A DNA stretch of 64,000 nucleotides from Vagococcus carniphilus (GCF_014397115.1 NZ_CP060720.1:2434001-2498000); one strand, 5' to 3'; positions 26,908-36,486 are shown, counted from the stretch's first letter. The notes: generated by a model not told the origin, from the sequence alone. Program-made: numbers and translations.

Positions 26908-26951
26908 AAAAACCTCCTTATAATGTTTAACTTCATTATAAGAAGGTTTTT
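26908..26951 (-). promoter_or_regulatory. Hairpin between hsdS and the recombinase, containing the recombinase ribosome site
   Basis: On the minus strand AAAAACCTTCTTATAATG pairs with CATTATAAGGAGGTTTTT with a single mismatch around an eight-base loop. The AAGGAGG in the second arm is the recombinase ribosome binding site, six bases from its ATG. The T-run at the end also makes it look like a terminator for hsdM-hsdS. The structure should keep recombinase expression low. Confidence 0.75.
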
Positions 26952-26986
26952 AGATAATTGTTATTAAAATGATTGAAAAAAAAAAA

Positions 26987-28201
26987 TTATACAAACATCT
27001 TTTGCAGAAACCCCTTTTTCATTTCTTTTAATTTTTCTAACTGTTGCTCTTGAAGAGTAATAGTCTTATCAAGTTGTTTGAAAAAATTACCAATTTTGGT
27101 TTGTTCTTCTTTTTCAGTAGGAATAGTGATCAATATTTTTTCAAGGTCTTTAGAATTTATTGCCGGATAGCTAGTTCCAGTTGATCTTACTAAAACTCGG
27201 TTAACAAATTTTTCTTCTTGAAGTAATGTTAATAGGAAAAAGCCATTACTTTCAGGCCTTATTTGAGCATATCCTGTTGAAAAAACATAATTATCATAAG
27301 GTAAATTATATAAATAGTTGTTTTTCTGATATGGTCTAACAGTTTGGTAAAATAAATCTCCTTTTTCAGCTAAGCGCTGCGCTCTAGAAGGGGCTGATTC
27401 TTTATTTTCAGTTCGATGGCTTACTAATTCAGTACCTACTACAGATTCTAAATCAACGTATTCGAACTTCTCTGGTAATTCTGATTTTGGATTGAATTTC
27501 CCAATATTTCCCAACTTACGCTGTTCCCAATCATCATCAAATTTTTCAAATCTAAGTTCTGGAACTTTTTCATCATCTTTCGGAAACATTTTCTGTAAAA
27601 AACCTTTTTTTTGTTTTTTTAGTAAATCTAAGTTCTTCTCTTGGAGAGTAATAACGTTATCAAACTGTTTGAAAAAAGAACCTATTTGAAATTGTTCTTT
27701 AAGATCAGGTATAGGTATCTCCAGTCTATTAAAGTCATACAAATTGTAATTACTTCTACCATCACCTGTTGACATTTTAACAGCCCAATTCTTATGAATA
27801 CTCGTATTAAAATATGTTCCTAGATAGTCAGAGTCCAATATTTTTTTATTCGGTCGAGTATTAATTGTAGCAAATCCTATTGAACCTACCTCTCTTTTCC
27901 CAATAACTGCTGAAGTACCTATATCTCCAGTATGCACTGTAACAATATCTCCTAACTCTAATCGTCGAGTGGCATTCTTTTCAGCAAACTCCTCATCCAA
28001 ATGAATTGGATTTGCTGAAAATTCAAATCGACCAGGTTTTATATCAGAATTTCTTATTAGTAAAGTTCCTTTCTCACGATAATTCTCTGTCATAGAAGTT
28101 ACTAATCCTATAAAAACTTTCGAAATTTCTTTAATGTTACGCTGTTCCCAATCATCACTGAATCCTTCAAATCTCAAGCTAGGTATTTTACGATTATTCA
28201 T
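26987..28201 (-). CDS. hsdS: Type I restriction specificity subunit HsdS (expressed copy)
   Basis: 404 residues with two target recognition domains, about 17-165 and 223-370. Each is preceded by DDWEQR (residues 16-21 and 223-228) and closed by a conserved helix (SFFKQFDNVITLQEKNLDLLKKQKKGFLQKMF; GNFFKQLDKTITLQEQQ...). The domains set the two halves of the bipartite DNA target of the HsdM2S methylase and HsdR2M2S nuclease. Start overlaps hsdM by 8 bp. The 25-bp inverted repeat at 27507-27531 marks the border of the second domain, so exchange would change only that half of the target. Confidence 0.93.
   Translation of the reverse strand: MNNRKIPSLRFEGFSDDWEQRNIKEISKVFIGLVTSMTENYREKGTLLIRNSDIKPGRFEFSANPIHLDEEFAEKNATRRLELGDIVTVHTGDIGTSAVIGKREVGSIGFATINTRPNKKILDSDYLGTYFNTSIHKNWAVKMSTGDGRSNYNLYDFNRLEIPIPDLKEQFQIGSFFKQFDNVITLQEKNLDLLKKQKKGFLQKMFPKDDEKVPELRFEKFDDDWEQRKLGNIGKFNPKSELPEKFEYVDLESVVGTELVSHRTENKESAPSRAQRLAEKGDLFYQTVRPYQKNNYLYNLPYDNYVFSTGYAQIRPESNGFFLLTLLQEEKFVNRVLVRSTGTSYPAINSKDLEKILITIPTEKEEQTKIGNFFKQLDKTITLQEQQLEKLKEMKKGFLQKMFV
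27507..27531 (-). repeat. 25-bp inverted repeat, hsdS copy
   Basis: Exact inverted partner of 25468-25492. It covers the codons for WEQRKLG at the start of the second target recognition domain. A shorter related copy (about 17-21 bp, same orientation as this one) lies near 28139-28159 at the first domain. Confidence 0.9.
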
Positions 28202-29786
28202 CTCTAAACACCTCTAATGCCCCTTGAATCCAATCAGCATCTTCTTCACTATAAGTTAACGATTGAATCATTTGATAAATGTCTTGATTGATAGCTTTTT
28301 TCTCTGCTCTAATTTCTTTTATTTCTTTACCAATTAACGCCATATCTACTGGTTCTTCTTCTTCAAACGTATCAACATAGCGAGGTATATTTAAGTTATA
28401 ATCATTTTCTTTAATAGCATCAAAACTTGCTACAAAGGAATATTTTTCCATTGTTTCACGATTTTTATAAGTATCTACTATTTTATCAATATTTTCAGGT
28501 GATAGTTTATTCTGATTTTTACCTTTTACAAATTCTTGACTTGCATCAATAAATAAAACATCACGAGTTGTTTTATTTTTTTTCAAAATAATAACTGTTG
28601 TTGGAATAGATGTCCCATAAAACAAGTTAGCAGGCATACCGATAACCGCATCAATACTTCCATCTTCTAATAATTTTTTTCGAATAGTTCCTTCTGCTGC
28701 CCCTCTAAATAGCACACCATGAGGAAGAACTATTGCCATTGTTCCAGTTTCTTTTAAATGATAAAATCCGTGGAGTAAAAAGGCAAAGTCAGCTTTTGAT
28801 TTCGGCGCTAATTTTCCATAACGATTAAATCTTGAATCATCTAAAAAGGTATTATCTGCTGACCATTTAGCTGAATATGGTGGATTCATTACAACTGAGT
28901 CAAATGTATAAGGTTCATCCATTGGCCAATCTTTGTTCAACGTATCTCCATTTCGCAAGTTCATATCTTCTTTTTCTACCCCATGCAGAATCAAATTCAT
29001 CTTAGCCAAATTGTAAGTAGTAGTATTTAATTCTTGTCCATGATATTTCACATTATCAGGCTGATTGATGTAGTGACGAATATTTAACATTAACGAACCC
29101 GATCCCATTGTCGGATCATACACACTAAATAACGTTTTATCTTCTTGACCAATTGCAGCAATTCTTGCCATCATGATAGAGACTTCAGCTGGTGTATAAA
29201 ATTCTCCAGCTTTTTTCCCTGCTTCCGAAGCAAATTGACCAATCAAGAATTCGTACGCGTCCCCAATGACATCACCCTCATGGCCTAATACATCAACTTC
29301 ATCTAATTTTTTTAGTACTTCACTAATGGTAATATTTTGTTGTTGTTCATCATTACCCAATTTTCTAGACGATAAATCCACATCATCAAATAATCCAATA
29401 AATTGATCATAATTATTAGAAAGATTAGTAAATGCTTTTCTTAAATGATTTAACTGAAACGTGTTTTCTTTCGCTTGATTAGCTAGTACATTAAATAAAA
29501 AATCTGGATAGATGACATAGTTTAATGTACTTGACAACGTATCCAATAAATCCTCTCTAGTATCTTCATCTGCTAAAAGTTCAGTATAAATTTCGGTTTG
29601 TTCTTTTGCTGTTGGGTAATCATCTAATGATTCACCAGCTTGCTCAACCACTTCAACTAACAATTTATCTGAAAGATATTTATAAAAAATCAACCCTAAC
29701 AAATAATTTTTGTATTCAGATGCATCCATTTTACTTCTTAAATTATCTGCTGCACTAAATAATTTTTGATTTAATTCTGCTCCCAC
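28194..29786 (-). CDS. hsdM: Type I DNA adenine methyltransferase HsdM
   Basis: 530 residues. N-terminal HsdM_N helical domain (residues 1-150), then the N6-adenine methylase core with AdoMet motif DPTMGSGSLML and catalytic NPPYSAKW. A C-terminal helix interacts with HsdS. Start GTG 29786-29784 with GAGGAT upstream. It is the first gene of the hsdM-hsdS operon; methylation specificity depends on which hsdS allele is joined to it. Confidence 0.95.
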   Translation of the reverse strand: MGAELNQKLFSAADNLRSKMDASEYKNYLLGLIFYKYLSDKLLVEVVEQAGESLDDYPTAKEQTEIYTELLADEDTREDLLDTLSSTLNYVIYPDFLFNVLANQAKENTFQLNHLRKAFTNLSNNYDQFIGLFDDVDLSSRKLGNDEQQQNITISEVLKKLDEVDVLGHEGDVIGDAYEFLIGQFASEAGKKAGEFYTPAEVSIMMARIAAIGQEDKTLFSVYDPTMGSGSLMLNIRHYINQPDNVKYHGQELNTTTYNLAKMNLILHGVEKEDMNLRNGDTLNKDWPMDEPYTFDSVVMNPPYSAKWSADNTFLDDSRFNRYGKLAPKSKADFAFLLHGFYHLKETGTMAIVLPHGVLFRGAAEGTIRKKLLEDGSIDAVIGMPANLFYGTSIPTTVIILKKNKTTRDVLFIDASQEFVKGKNQNKLSPENIDKIVDTYKNRETMEKYSFVASFDAIKENDYNLNIPRYVDTFEEEEPVDMALIGKEIKEIRAEKKAINQDIYQMIQSLTYSEEDADWIQGALEVFRDE

Positions 29787-29971
29787 AATAAAATCCTCAC
29801 TTTTATCTTCATTCTCGTTACTTGAAATAACTTACGATTACTTACAGTAACAGTCTTCTTAAATGTAACCCAATTTGGGCGTTTTTTCTAGATAAATGTG
29901 TCGATTTCTTTTATATTCCCACTATTCAATATGCTAAACTACAAATAACAAGAAATAAGTAGGAGGTTTTA

Positions 29972-31411
29972 TTGTTGAATAAAAAAATTCTTTTAACCAT
30001 TATATCTATCCCATTCTTTTTTATTTTTTCAACTACTACATACGCTATCAACCAAAATCAATCCGTTGCCATCCAAAACCTATTAGATGAAGCTTGCAAA
30101 AAATCTAATACTCCTGGCATTTCAGTTGCTATTGTCTCTGAAAAAGAAACTAGCTTTTTTTCATCTGGATACAGTAATCTTGATAAAAAAATTCCTGCTG
30201 ATGAACAGACTATCTTTGAACTTGCTTCTGTTAGTAAAGCTTTCACTGCTTTAGGTATTTTAAAACTAGAAAAACAGGGCCTACTATCAAGAACAGATAA
30301 GATACAAGATTATTTACCTTGGCTTGCCTTTAACTATCGGGGGAAATCAGTGGATATGAACCAACTAACTATTAATAACTTTTTAAATCATACAAGCGGG
30401 TTAACTAATCGCAAACACTCAGCTACTATCCCGGAAGGAAATTCTCCTGATATGCTTGAAAAAACAGTAAAAAATATCAAGCAGGCAGATCTAGCTTTTC
30501 TGCCAGGAGAGTCTCATGAATATGGAACAATCAATTACGATATTTTAGGTTTACTAATTGAAGTTGTCTCGGGAAAAAATTACGAAGAGTTTATGACTTC
30601 TGAAATTTTTCAGCCTCTTAATCTTAAAAATACTTACGTCACAAGTAACGAGATAAAAAATTCAGAGTCTCTTTCTCTTGGTTATCGTTCCTTTTTCTTT
30701 CATCCTTTATATTATGAAGCTCCTGAGTTTAGAGGAAACACACCTGCTGGTTATCTTTTGTCTAACTCAAAAGATTTAGCAAGATGGATGAGTATTCAGT
30801 TAAATCAAACAACAGATATTCCCAATTAATTCACTAGTCTCATTAATGAATCACATCAAAAGAAACAAACTGCCTCACTAAGTAAAGATATATCATATGG
30901 TGCTGGTTGGTTTATTTCAACTGATAAAACTATGATTTTTCATCCTGGAAGAAACCCTAATTTTGCTGCAGATATTCATCTCTTTCCAAAAGAAAAGATA
31001 GGGATTTCTCTTTTAGCAAACAATGCCAACGCTAATCCTGATTTAGTTTTAGCGATTAAGTCTATTTTAGATGGAGACTTAAAACAGTCTTATTCATTAA
31101 GTCGAATTCAACAATTAGATGTTAGTCTAACTATTGTAACCATTATCAGTTCAATCCTTTTTCTTATAACGATTGGTTTAAATAAAAAGATACGAAGGAA
31201 TCTGAGTAAATCCCTTTTAAAACAACATCTTCATTTTCTTTCTATCATGTCATTAAGTTTATCAGTGGTTCTTTTGATTATCTCGATAATTGTATTAGTC
31301 AATCATCGACATATTTTCACTTGGCAACCGTATAGTATAGCGACTGCTTTATCTTCATCTTTGCTTTTGTTTAGTACTTTATTTTTATTACTAATAAAAG
31401 AAAACAAATAA
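29972..31411 (+). pseudogene. Serine beta-lactamase-family hydrolase with in-frame nonsense codon
   Basis: The frame runs from TTG/ATG near 29972-29975 (AGGAGG upstream) to 31411 but is broken by TAA at 30827-30829. The next codons continue in the same frame (FTSLINESHQKKQTA...). Before it: signal peptide, the SxxK motif SVSK and the YxN-like EYGTINYDILG. After it: GAGWFI, FHPGRNPNFAAD and two to three C-terminal membrane helices. The layout is that of Fmt/FmtA-like or PBP4*-like serine hydrolases with a membrane tail. One base change (for example AAA to TAA) explains the break. The truncated product loses the third catalytic motif region. Confidence 0.85.
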
Positions 31412-31474
31412 AGCTGTTTATTAAAATCTTTTAGCGTTATGATTAAAGGGTAGACTAGAAAGAAAGGTGATTAT

Positions 31475-32812
31475 ATGAAAACATTTATTCAAGAAACACA
31501 CAAAAAACAAGCATTGGCTTCTTTAGAAAGACTTATCAAAGTTCCTTCTTATTTGCAAGATGCGACAGAGAATGCTCCTTTTGGTCAGGATATTCTTGAT
31601 TCCTTAAAGGAATGCCTTGATTTATTTAAAGAAGAAGGTTTTTCAACTTTCATCGATCCTGAAGGGTATTATGGTTACGCTGAAATCGGCGAAGGCAAGG
31701 AAACATTTGGTATTTTATGCCATTTAGACGTTGTTCCTGCTGGAGACGTGTCATTGTGGGATACTCCTCCGTTTGAAGCAACAGTTAAAGACAATGTTAT
31801 ATACGGTCGTGGTGTTCAAGATGATAAGGGTCCAACAATTGCAGCTCTTTATGCTGTTAAATCTTTACTAGATGCTGGCGTTGTCTTAAACAAAAAAATT
31901 CGTTTTATTTTCGGAACAGACGAAGAAAACTTATGGCGTTGTATGGATCAATACCATAAAAAAGAAAAAGGCATTGATATGGGAATTGCGCCTGATGCTA
32001 ATTTCCCAGTTATTTATGCTGAAAAGGGCCTTCTACAATCTTACTTAACTGGAAAAGGAACTTCTGATTTCACCTTTGAAGGTGGTTCTGCATTAAATGT
32101 CGTTGCAGATACTGCTACTTACACTGGCGATAAAGCATCTGAAGTTGCTGAAAGCCTAAAAGCTTTAAACTATGATTTTTCTCAAGATGGAAATAAAATT
32201 AGTGTTAAAGGAAAAGCTATTCATTCAAAAGATGCTCCTGAAGGAATAAATGCTAATACTCGCTTAGCAGAAGCTATGTTACCTCACTATAATCATCCAG
32301 CTTTAGAACTTTTAGGTGGCGTTATTAAAGATGATGCAAATGGCGTTAGTCTTTTAGGAGAAGTTAAAGATGAAGCTTCAGGCGCTTTAACATTTAATGC
32401 AGCTACTGTCAGTATCACTCCTGAATTGTCAAAAATTGGTCTTGATATCAGAATTCCTGTAACAGTAGACAAAGAAAAACTAGCTAACGATTTAGCTAAA
32501 AAATCAACTGAATTTAATTTAGTTTACGAAGAATTCGATTTCCTTGATTCGTTATATGTTCCTGTAGACTCTGAACTTGTGACAACACTTTTAGGCGCTT
32601 ATCGTGATATGACTGGGGATATGCGTGAACCTATGATTTCTGGTGGAGCAACATTTGCTAGAACAATGGATAATTGTGTTGCTTTTGGTGCTATGTTTGA
32701 AAAAACTAAAGACACCATGCATCAAGCAAACGAAGCTTGGCCTCTTGACGAGATGGAACAAACAATGGCTATCTACGCAGAAGCTATTTACCGTTTGTGT
32801 AGTGATAATTAA
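31475..32812 (+). CDS. M20-family dipeptidase (PepV/Sapep-like)
   Basis: 445 residues. Metal ligands are in CHLDVVPAGD, GRGVQDDKGPT and FGTDEENLW, with the later metal His in the C-terminal TMHQANEAW. The lid domain lies at about 185-330. These Mn/Zn-dependent cytoplasmic enzymes split dipeptides, including those with non-protein N-termini. Start ATG 31475 with GAAAGGTG upstream. Single gene with a strong terminator. Confidence 0.9.
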   Translation: MKTFIQETHKKQALASLERLIKVPSYLQDATENAPFGQDILDSLKECLDLFKEEGFSTFIDPEGYYGYAEIGEGKETFGILCHLDVVPAGDVSLWDTPPFEATVKDNVIYGRGVQDDKGPTIAALYAVKSLLDAGVVLNKKIRFIFGTDEENLWRCMDQYHKKEKGIDMGIAPDANFPVIYAEKGLLQSYLTGKGTSDFTFEGGSALNVVADTATYTGDKASEVAESLKALNYDFSQDGNKISVKGKAIHSKDAPEGINANTRLAEAMLPHYNHPALELLGGVIKDDANGVSLLGEVKDEASGALTFNAATVSITPELSKIGLDIRIPVTVDKEKLANDLAKKSTEFNLVYEEFDFLDSLYVPVDSELVTTLLGAYRDMTGDMREPMISGGATFARTMDNCVAFGAMFEKTKDTMHQANEAWPLDEMEQTMAIYAEAIYRLCSDN

Positions 32813-32820
32813 TTGCTAAC

Positions 32821-32865
32821 AAAAAGCATTTGAATCTTTTAATTGATTCAAATGCTTTTATTTTT
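32821..32865. terminator. Bidirectional terminator between dipeptidase and HAD phosphatase
   Basis: AAAAGCATTTGAATC pairs exactly with GATTCAAATGCTTTT. T-rich on both sides; the two genes converge here. Confidence 0.9.
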
Positions 32866-33517
32866 ATAAACTCAATAAATAATCTAATAAATCTTGAGTA
32901 CTATTTACAATTTTAAGTGGTTTAACAGCTTCTAATTCCTCTTTGGTTCCATAACCATATAAGACAGAAATACAAGGAATTTCTTCTTCTCTTGCACCAA
33001 GGACATCATGTTCTTTGTCACCCACCATCCATACTTGGCCAGCACTTTTATCAGCGGACAATCGACTTAGTGCTTCCTTAATAACGGCGGATTTAGTATT
33101 TCTCAGACTTCCCTCTCCACTTCCCACAATTACTTCAAAATATTGAGTGAAGTCAAAATGCTCCAACACTTCTTTTACAAGGTATTCTGGTTTTGAGGAA
33201 GCAACTCCTAAAACATAGTTTTCTTCCTGTAATTTTTTCAATAAAAAATCAATTCCATCATATGGTTTTGATTCAAATAAACCGATTGTATGATATCTGT
33301 CATGATAAAGTTCAACAGCTTTTTTTCCCTTTTCTTCGGATATTTTAAAGTAAGACATAAATTGTTCTAAAAGAGGAGGCCCGATAAATACTTGCAGAGC
33401 TTCATCTGTTTGATAAGGTAACTTTAACTTATCAATAGCGTATTGCAAAGACTTTACAATCCCTTCTCCCGATTCTATCAAAGTACCATCTAAGTCAAAT
33501 AAAATAATTTTTCTCAT
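32864..33517 (-). CDS. HAD-family phosphatase (phosphoglycolate phosphatase-like)
   Basis: 217 residues from ATG 33517-33515. The first motif FDLDGTLIESG, motif II VASSKP, the Lys in TKSAVIKE and motif IV MVGDKEHDVLGA are all present with a helical cap (residues 15-85), the Gph/PpaX subfamily. Start chosen because GGAG lies eight bases upstream; an earlier ATG is too close to that site. It follows the epimerase gene by five bases, so the two form an operon. Substrate unknown. Confidence 0.88.
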   Translation of the reverse strand: MRKIILFDLDGTLIESGEGIVKSLQYAIDKLKLPYQTDEALQVFIGPPLLEQFMSYFKISEEKGKKAVELYHDRYHTIGLFESKPYDGIDFLLKKLQEENYVLGVASSKPEYLVKEVLEHFDFTQYFEVIVGSGEGSLRNTKSAVIKEALSRLSADKSAGQVWMVGDKEHDVLGAREEEIPCISVLYGYGTKEELEAVKPLKIVNSTQDLLDYLLSL

Positions 33518-33522
33518 GACCA

Positions 33523-34428
33523 TCACTCCACTAATTCCTTATCAATAAACTCGATATAGTTTCGTTTATTAACAATATTTTCATTTGTTTGGTACCACTC
33601 AAAAGACTCTTCCAACCCTTTTCTCAAATCAAGCGTTTCACCAATCAATGCAGTTTGTCTTTCCACATCTAATAAATACTCATAGTTTGGAAAACTAAAG
33701 TAGCTAGTTTGATTAACTGATTCATCCACTTCAATCAACTCTAAAGATTCATTAGCTACTTCATAACACATAGAGACCCATTCCTTAATCGTCACAGGAC
33801 TCTCATTTCCCGCATTATAGATTTTTTCTTCAGGTTTTTTATCTAATAATTCATCTACCAAACGGCATAAATCATGAATATGAATAAATTGTAATTTCAT
33901 ATCACTTGATTGTGGTAAATAAAAAGAACGCTTTGCTTTGGCACAATCAAAAATAAAAGCTTCTCTGTAGGCATTATTGTACGGCCCATAGATATAGGCA
34001 GGCCTTAACATATAACCTTGAGGTACTTTTTTAGCAATTAGCTCCTCTGCTTCAATTTTATTCGTTCCATAATCTTTCCAATAGGAATTTGGCCCAACTG
34101 TCTGCGTTTCTTTAAAAGGTTGTGATAAATGTTCTGGGTAAACAGCACTAGTACTAATAAAAACGTAATCTTTTATTTCGGGTAACGCCTCTAAAAGTAA
34201 ATTAACTTCTTCAGCTGTGTACGCATTAGCATCAATGACCACATCAAATTGATAATCAGATAAGACTGTTCCTAACTTATAGCGATCTGCTTCAATCAGT
34301 TTAACACCCTCAGATTGCTTTTTATGGTTTCGATTTAACACATAAACTTCGTCTCCATTAGCCACAAAATATTCTGCTAAAGAACGACTAACAAAGACGG
34401 TTCCGCCTGTTACTAAAATTTTTCTCAT
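33523..34428 (-). CDS. NAD-dependent epimerase/dehydratase (short-chain extended type)
   Basis: 301 residues from ATG 34428-34426 with GGGGG upstream. Nucleotide-binding GGTVFVSRSLAEYF is a variant of GGTGFIG. The catalytic region is STSAVYPEH...YGTNKIEAEE, a Y-x-x-x-K-like arrangement (SYWKDYGTNK). The domain ends with a substrate lobe (residues 180-300). It may act on a sugar nucleotide, but no sugar operon is adjacent. Followed by the HAD phosphatase in the same operon. Confidence 0.85.
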   Translation of the reverse strand: MRKILVTGGTVFVSRSLAEYFVANGDEVYVLNRNHKKQSEGVKLIEADRYKLGTVLSDYQFDVVIDANAYTAEEVNLLLEALPEIKDYVFISTSAVYPEHLSQPFKETQTVGPNSYWKDYGTNKIEAEELIAKKVPQGYMLRPAYIYGPYNNAYREAFIFDCAKAKRSFYLPQSSDMKLQFIHIHDLCRLVDELLDKKPEEKIYNAGNESPVTIKEWVSMCYEVANESLELIEVDESVNQTSYFSFPNYEYLLDVERQTALIGETLDLRKGLEESFEWYQTNENIVNKRNYIEFIDKELVE

Positions 34429-34510
34429 ATGCTTTTCCCCCATTTTTTCTTTATTATAACATGACAAAAAAATAGGATAAGCTTACAATAAATAAAAAGG
34501 AGGTAATTAT

Positions 34511-34978
34511 ATGTACTTAGAAGAATATAACCCTCAACATAAAGAGGTAGTAAACAACTATTACTTAACTGAAGAGATGAACTACTACACAAGTCACCCG
34601 AAAGATTGCCTTTTAAAGTCAGCAGAAAATAAGTCTTTTCACTCTGTCCTAGCCTTTTCTGACCAAGCTCTAGTTACTTTTTTAGTGTTAGATGAAGGCA
34701 AAGATAAAATGCTGTACACTAGCAATAAAAATGCCATGCTCCTTCGCAGTTTTTCCACCGATTCAAGATTTTTAAAGAAGGGGCACGCAAAGGAAGCCCT
34801 TCGTTTACTATCAGAGTTTATTCAACAAAATTATCCACATATTGAAGAAATTGTATTAGCTGTGAATATGAAAAACACCAGTGCTCAAAACCTATATCTG
34901 AAAACTGGATTTATTGACAAAGGTACAAGAGTACAGGGTCCTATAGGCGAGTTAATGGTTATGACTAAGTTGATTTAA
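34511..34978 (+). CDS. GNAT-family N-acetyltransferase
   Basis: 155 residues. The acetyl-CoA motif is degenerate (STDSRFLKKGHAKEALRLLSEF), while the C-terminal MKNTSAQNLYLKTGFIDKG is typical. Start ATG 34511 with AGGAGG eight bases upstream. Divergent from the epimerase gene. Substrate unknown. Confidence 0.8.
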   Translation: MYLEEYNPQHKEVVNNYYLTEEMNYYTSHPKDCLLKSAENKSFHSVLAFSDQALVTFLVLDEGKDKMLYTSNKNAMLLRSFSTDSRFLKKGHAKEALRLLSEFIQQNYPHIEEIVLAVNMKNTSAQNLYLKTGFIDKGTRVQGPIGELMVMTKLI

Positions 34979-34992
34979 CTTGGTCTTTTTTT
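34963..34992 (+). terminator. Terminator of the GNAT gene
   Basis: GACTAAGTT pairs with AACTTGGTC (one G-T) around five bases, followed by TTTTTTT. It overlaps the last codons. Confidence 0.8.
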
Positions 34993-35905
34993 ATACTAAA
35001 AATAAAGCAATAACGATTAAAGCTAAAGCTACCAATTGTCCTTTCTCAATTTTTCTTTTCATCATCTTAAATAATCCAAATTGATCAATTATAACTGCCA
35101 TCAGTAATTGTCCAAAAATGAAAACAATTGTTGTAAGAACAGAACCTAACTCCCTAATAACTAAAATATTACCACCCACAATTAATATACCGAATAATCC
35201 TCCAATATAAGTCCACCAAGGTAATTTAATCCCTAGTTCATCTTTTCTTGGGATCTTAATTTTTTTATCTTTGACCAGAAGGATTCCTGCTAAAAGAAGG
35301 GCACCAACAAAGAAAGAAATAAAAGTAGCGACTAAAACTGATTGAACAGTCTCACGTAATTCTCCGTTAAAAGAAGCTTGAAGTGGTGGGAAAATACCTG
35401 CAACTAAACCAATCACCAACCACTTCTTCGGAATATTTGTGTTGGTTGCTATATTTGTTTTACTCTTTTGAAATAACCAAATGGCACCTAGCATAATCGT
35501 TACCCCTAGTAGTCTTTTTATTGAAAGAGATTGAACTGGCATACCGAACAAACCAAAGTGATCGATTAAAATCCCCATAATCATTTGTCCTGTGATTGTT
35601 ATGATAGTTGTAATGGTTGCTCCTATTTGTGTAAATAAAATAATATTAGCCACATTAAAAATAACTCCCGCTAATGGACCTGCTATAAAAAGAATTGGTT
35701 TTTCGGTAATATTAATCGACAAAAGTGACTGTAAATCAAAAAATAAAATGAATAAAAATAAAACAATGCTACCTACCGAAAAAGCTGTAAAAGAAGCTAC
35801 AATCGGATTTTTCGCAATACTACCTAACCTTGAATTAATCGTTGCTTGTACTGGAAAAAAAGCTCCAGCCATTATTCCTAAAAAAATAAATAATAAAAAA
35901 GTCAT
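34991..35905 (-). CDS. DMT-superfamily transporter with duplicated YdcZ (DUF606) domain
   Basis: 304 residues, about ten membrane helices in two homologous halves (MAGAFFPVQATINSRLG and VAGIFPPLQASFNGELR; GQMIMGILIDHFGLFGMP and GQLLMAVIIDQFGLFKM). YdcZ-type proteins are small-molecule exporters of unknown substrate; the tandem form is common in Firmicutes. Start ATG 35905 with GGAGG upstream. It lies just downstream of the Rrf2 gene and may be its target. Confidence 0.88.
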   Translation of the reverse strand: MTFLLFIFLGIMAGAFFPVQATINSRLGSIAKNPIVASFTAFSVGSIVLFLFILFFDLQSLLSINITEKPILFIAGPLAGVIFNVANIILFTQIGATITTIITITGQMIMGILIDHFGLFGMPVQSLSIKRLLGVTIMLGAIWLFQKSKTNIATNTNIPKKWLVIGLVAGIFPPLQASFNGELRETVQSVLVATFISFFVGALLLAGILLVKDKKIKIPRKDELGIKLPWWTYIGGLFGILIVGGNILVIRELGSVLTTIVFIFGQLLMAVIIDQFGLFKMMKRKIEKGQLVALALIVIALFLV

Positions 35906-35974
35906 TTAAAAACCTCCATAGTATATATTAAAGATAGTTTATATCCTTAATAAAGATATAAGAAAAGTGCTTGG

Positions 35975-36361
35975 CTATTTTTTTAGCAAAGCACCTAAAG
36001 TTTGAGACGATAATTCGTTCTCCATTTTTTCTTCTGCTGCTAGCATAATTTTTTTTATTGTGCAGTTAGGATCTTCATGAACATAACAATCAAATAAAGA
36101 TTGTTTGCCTTCAATGGCATGAACAATATCAAGAAATGAGATTGCCTCCCAATTACTCGGTAATCGATAACCACCCTTAGCACCAGATGAAGCTTTAACT
36201 AATCCTTCTTTGGATAATTTAGTTAAAATTTTAGATAAATAGGTTGGAGAAACATCTTGTCTTTTAGCTAAATCAACCACGCTGATACTATAATCAATTG
36301 ATTCTTGACCCATATAAAGCATCGTATGAAGCGCATAATCAGTTGCTTTTGAATATTTCAT
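35975..36361 (-). CDS. Rrf2-family transcriptional regulator
   Basis: 128 residues: winged helix-turn-helix (KRQDVSPTYLSKILTKLSKEGLVKASSGAKGGYRL) followed by the cofactor region. Two cysteines in FDCYVHEDPNC remain of the three that bind an Fe-S cluster in IscR/NsrR, so it may sense redox or nitric oxide, or may not bind a cluster. A palindrome lies in its own promoter (36404-36432), consistent with autoregulation. Next gene in the same direction is the YdcZ transporter. Confidence 0.88.
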   Translation of the reverse strand: MKYSKATDYALHTMLYMGQESIDYSISVVDLAKRQDVSPTYLSKILTKLSKEGLVKASSGAKGGYRLPSNWEAISFLDIVHAIEGKQSLFDCYVHEDPNCTIKKIMLAAEEKMENELSSQTLGALLKK

Positions 36362-36403
36362 TTTAAACTCCTTTCACTTATTCGAAAAAACTATTACGGA
36401 TTC

Positions 36404-36432
36404 ATAATATCTGTAATCAGATAAATAGTCAA
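36404..36432 (-). promoter_or_regulatory. Promoter of the Rrf2 gene with palindromic operator in the spacer
   Basis: TTGACT (36432-36427), 17 bases, TATTAT (36409-36404). The spacer holds TATCTGATTACAGATA (36408-36423), with 6-bp inverted arms, well placed for Rrf2 repression. Confidence 0.65.
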
Positions 36433-36486
36433 ATATTTTATTTGATGATACACTTTAAACAATTTTAACTCTGGGAGGTTTTTTAA

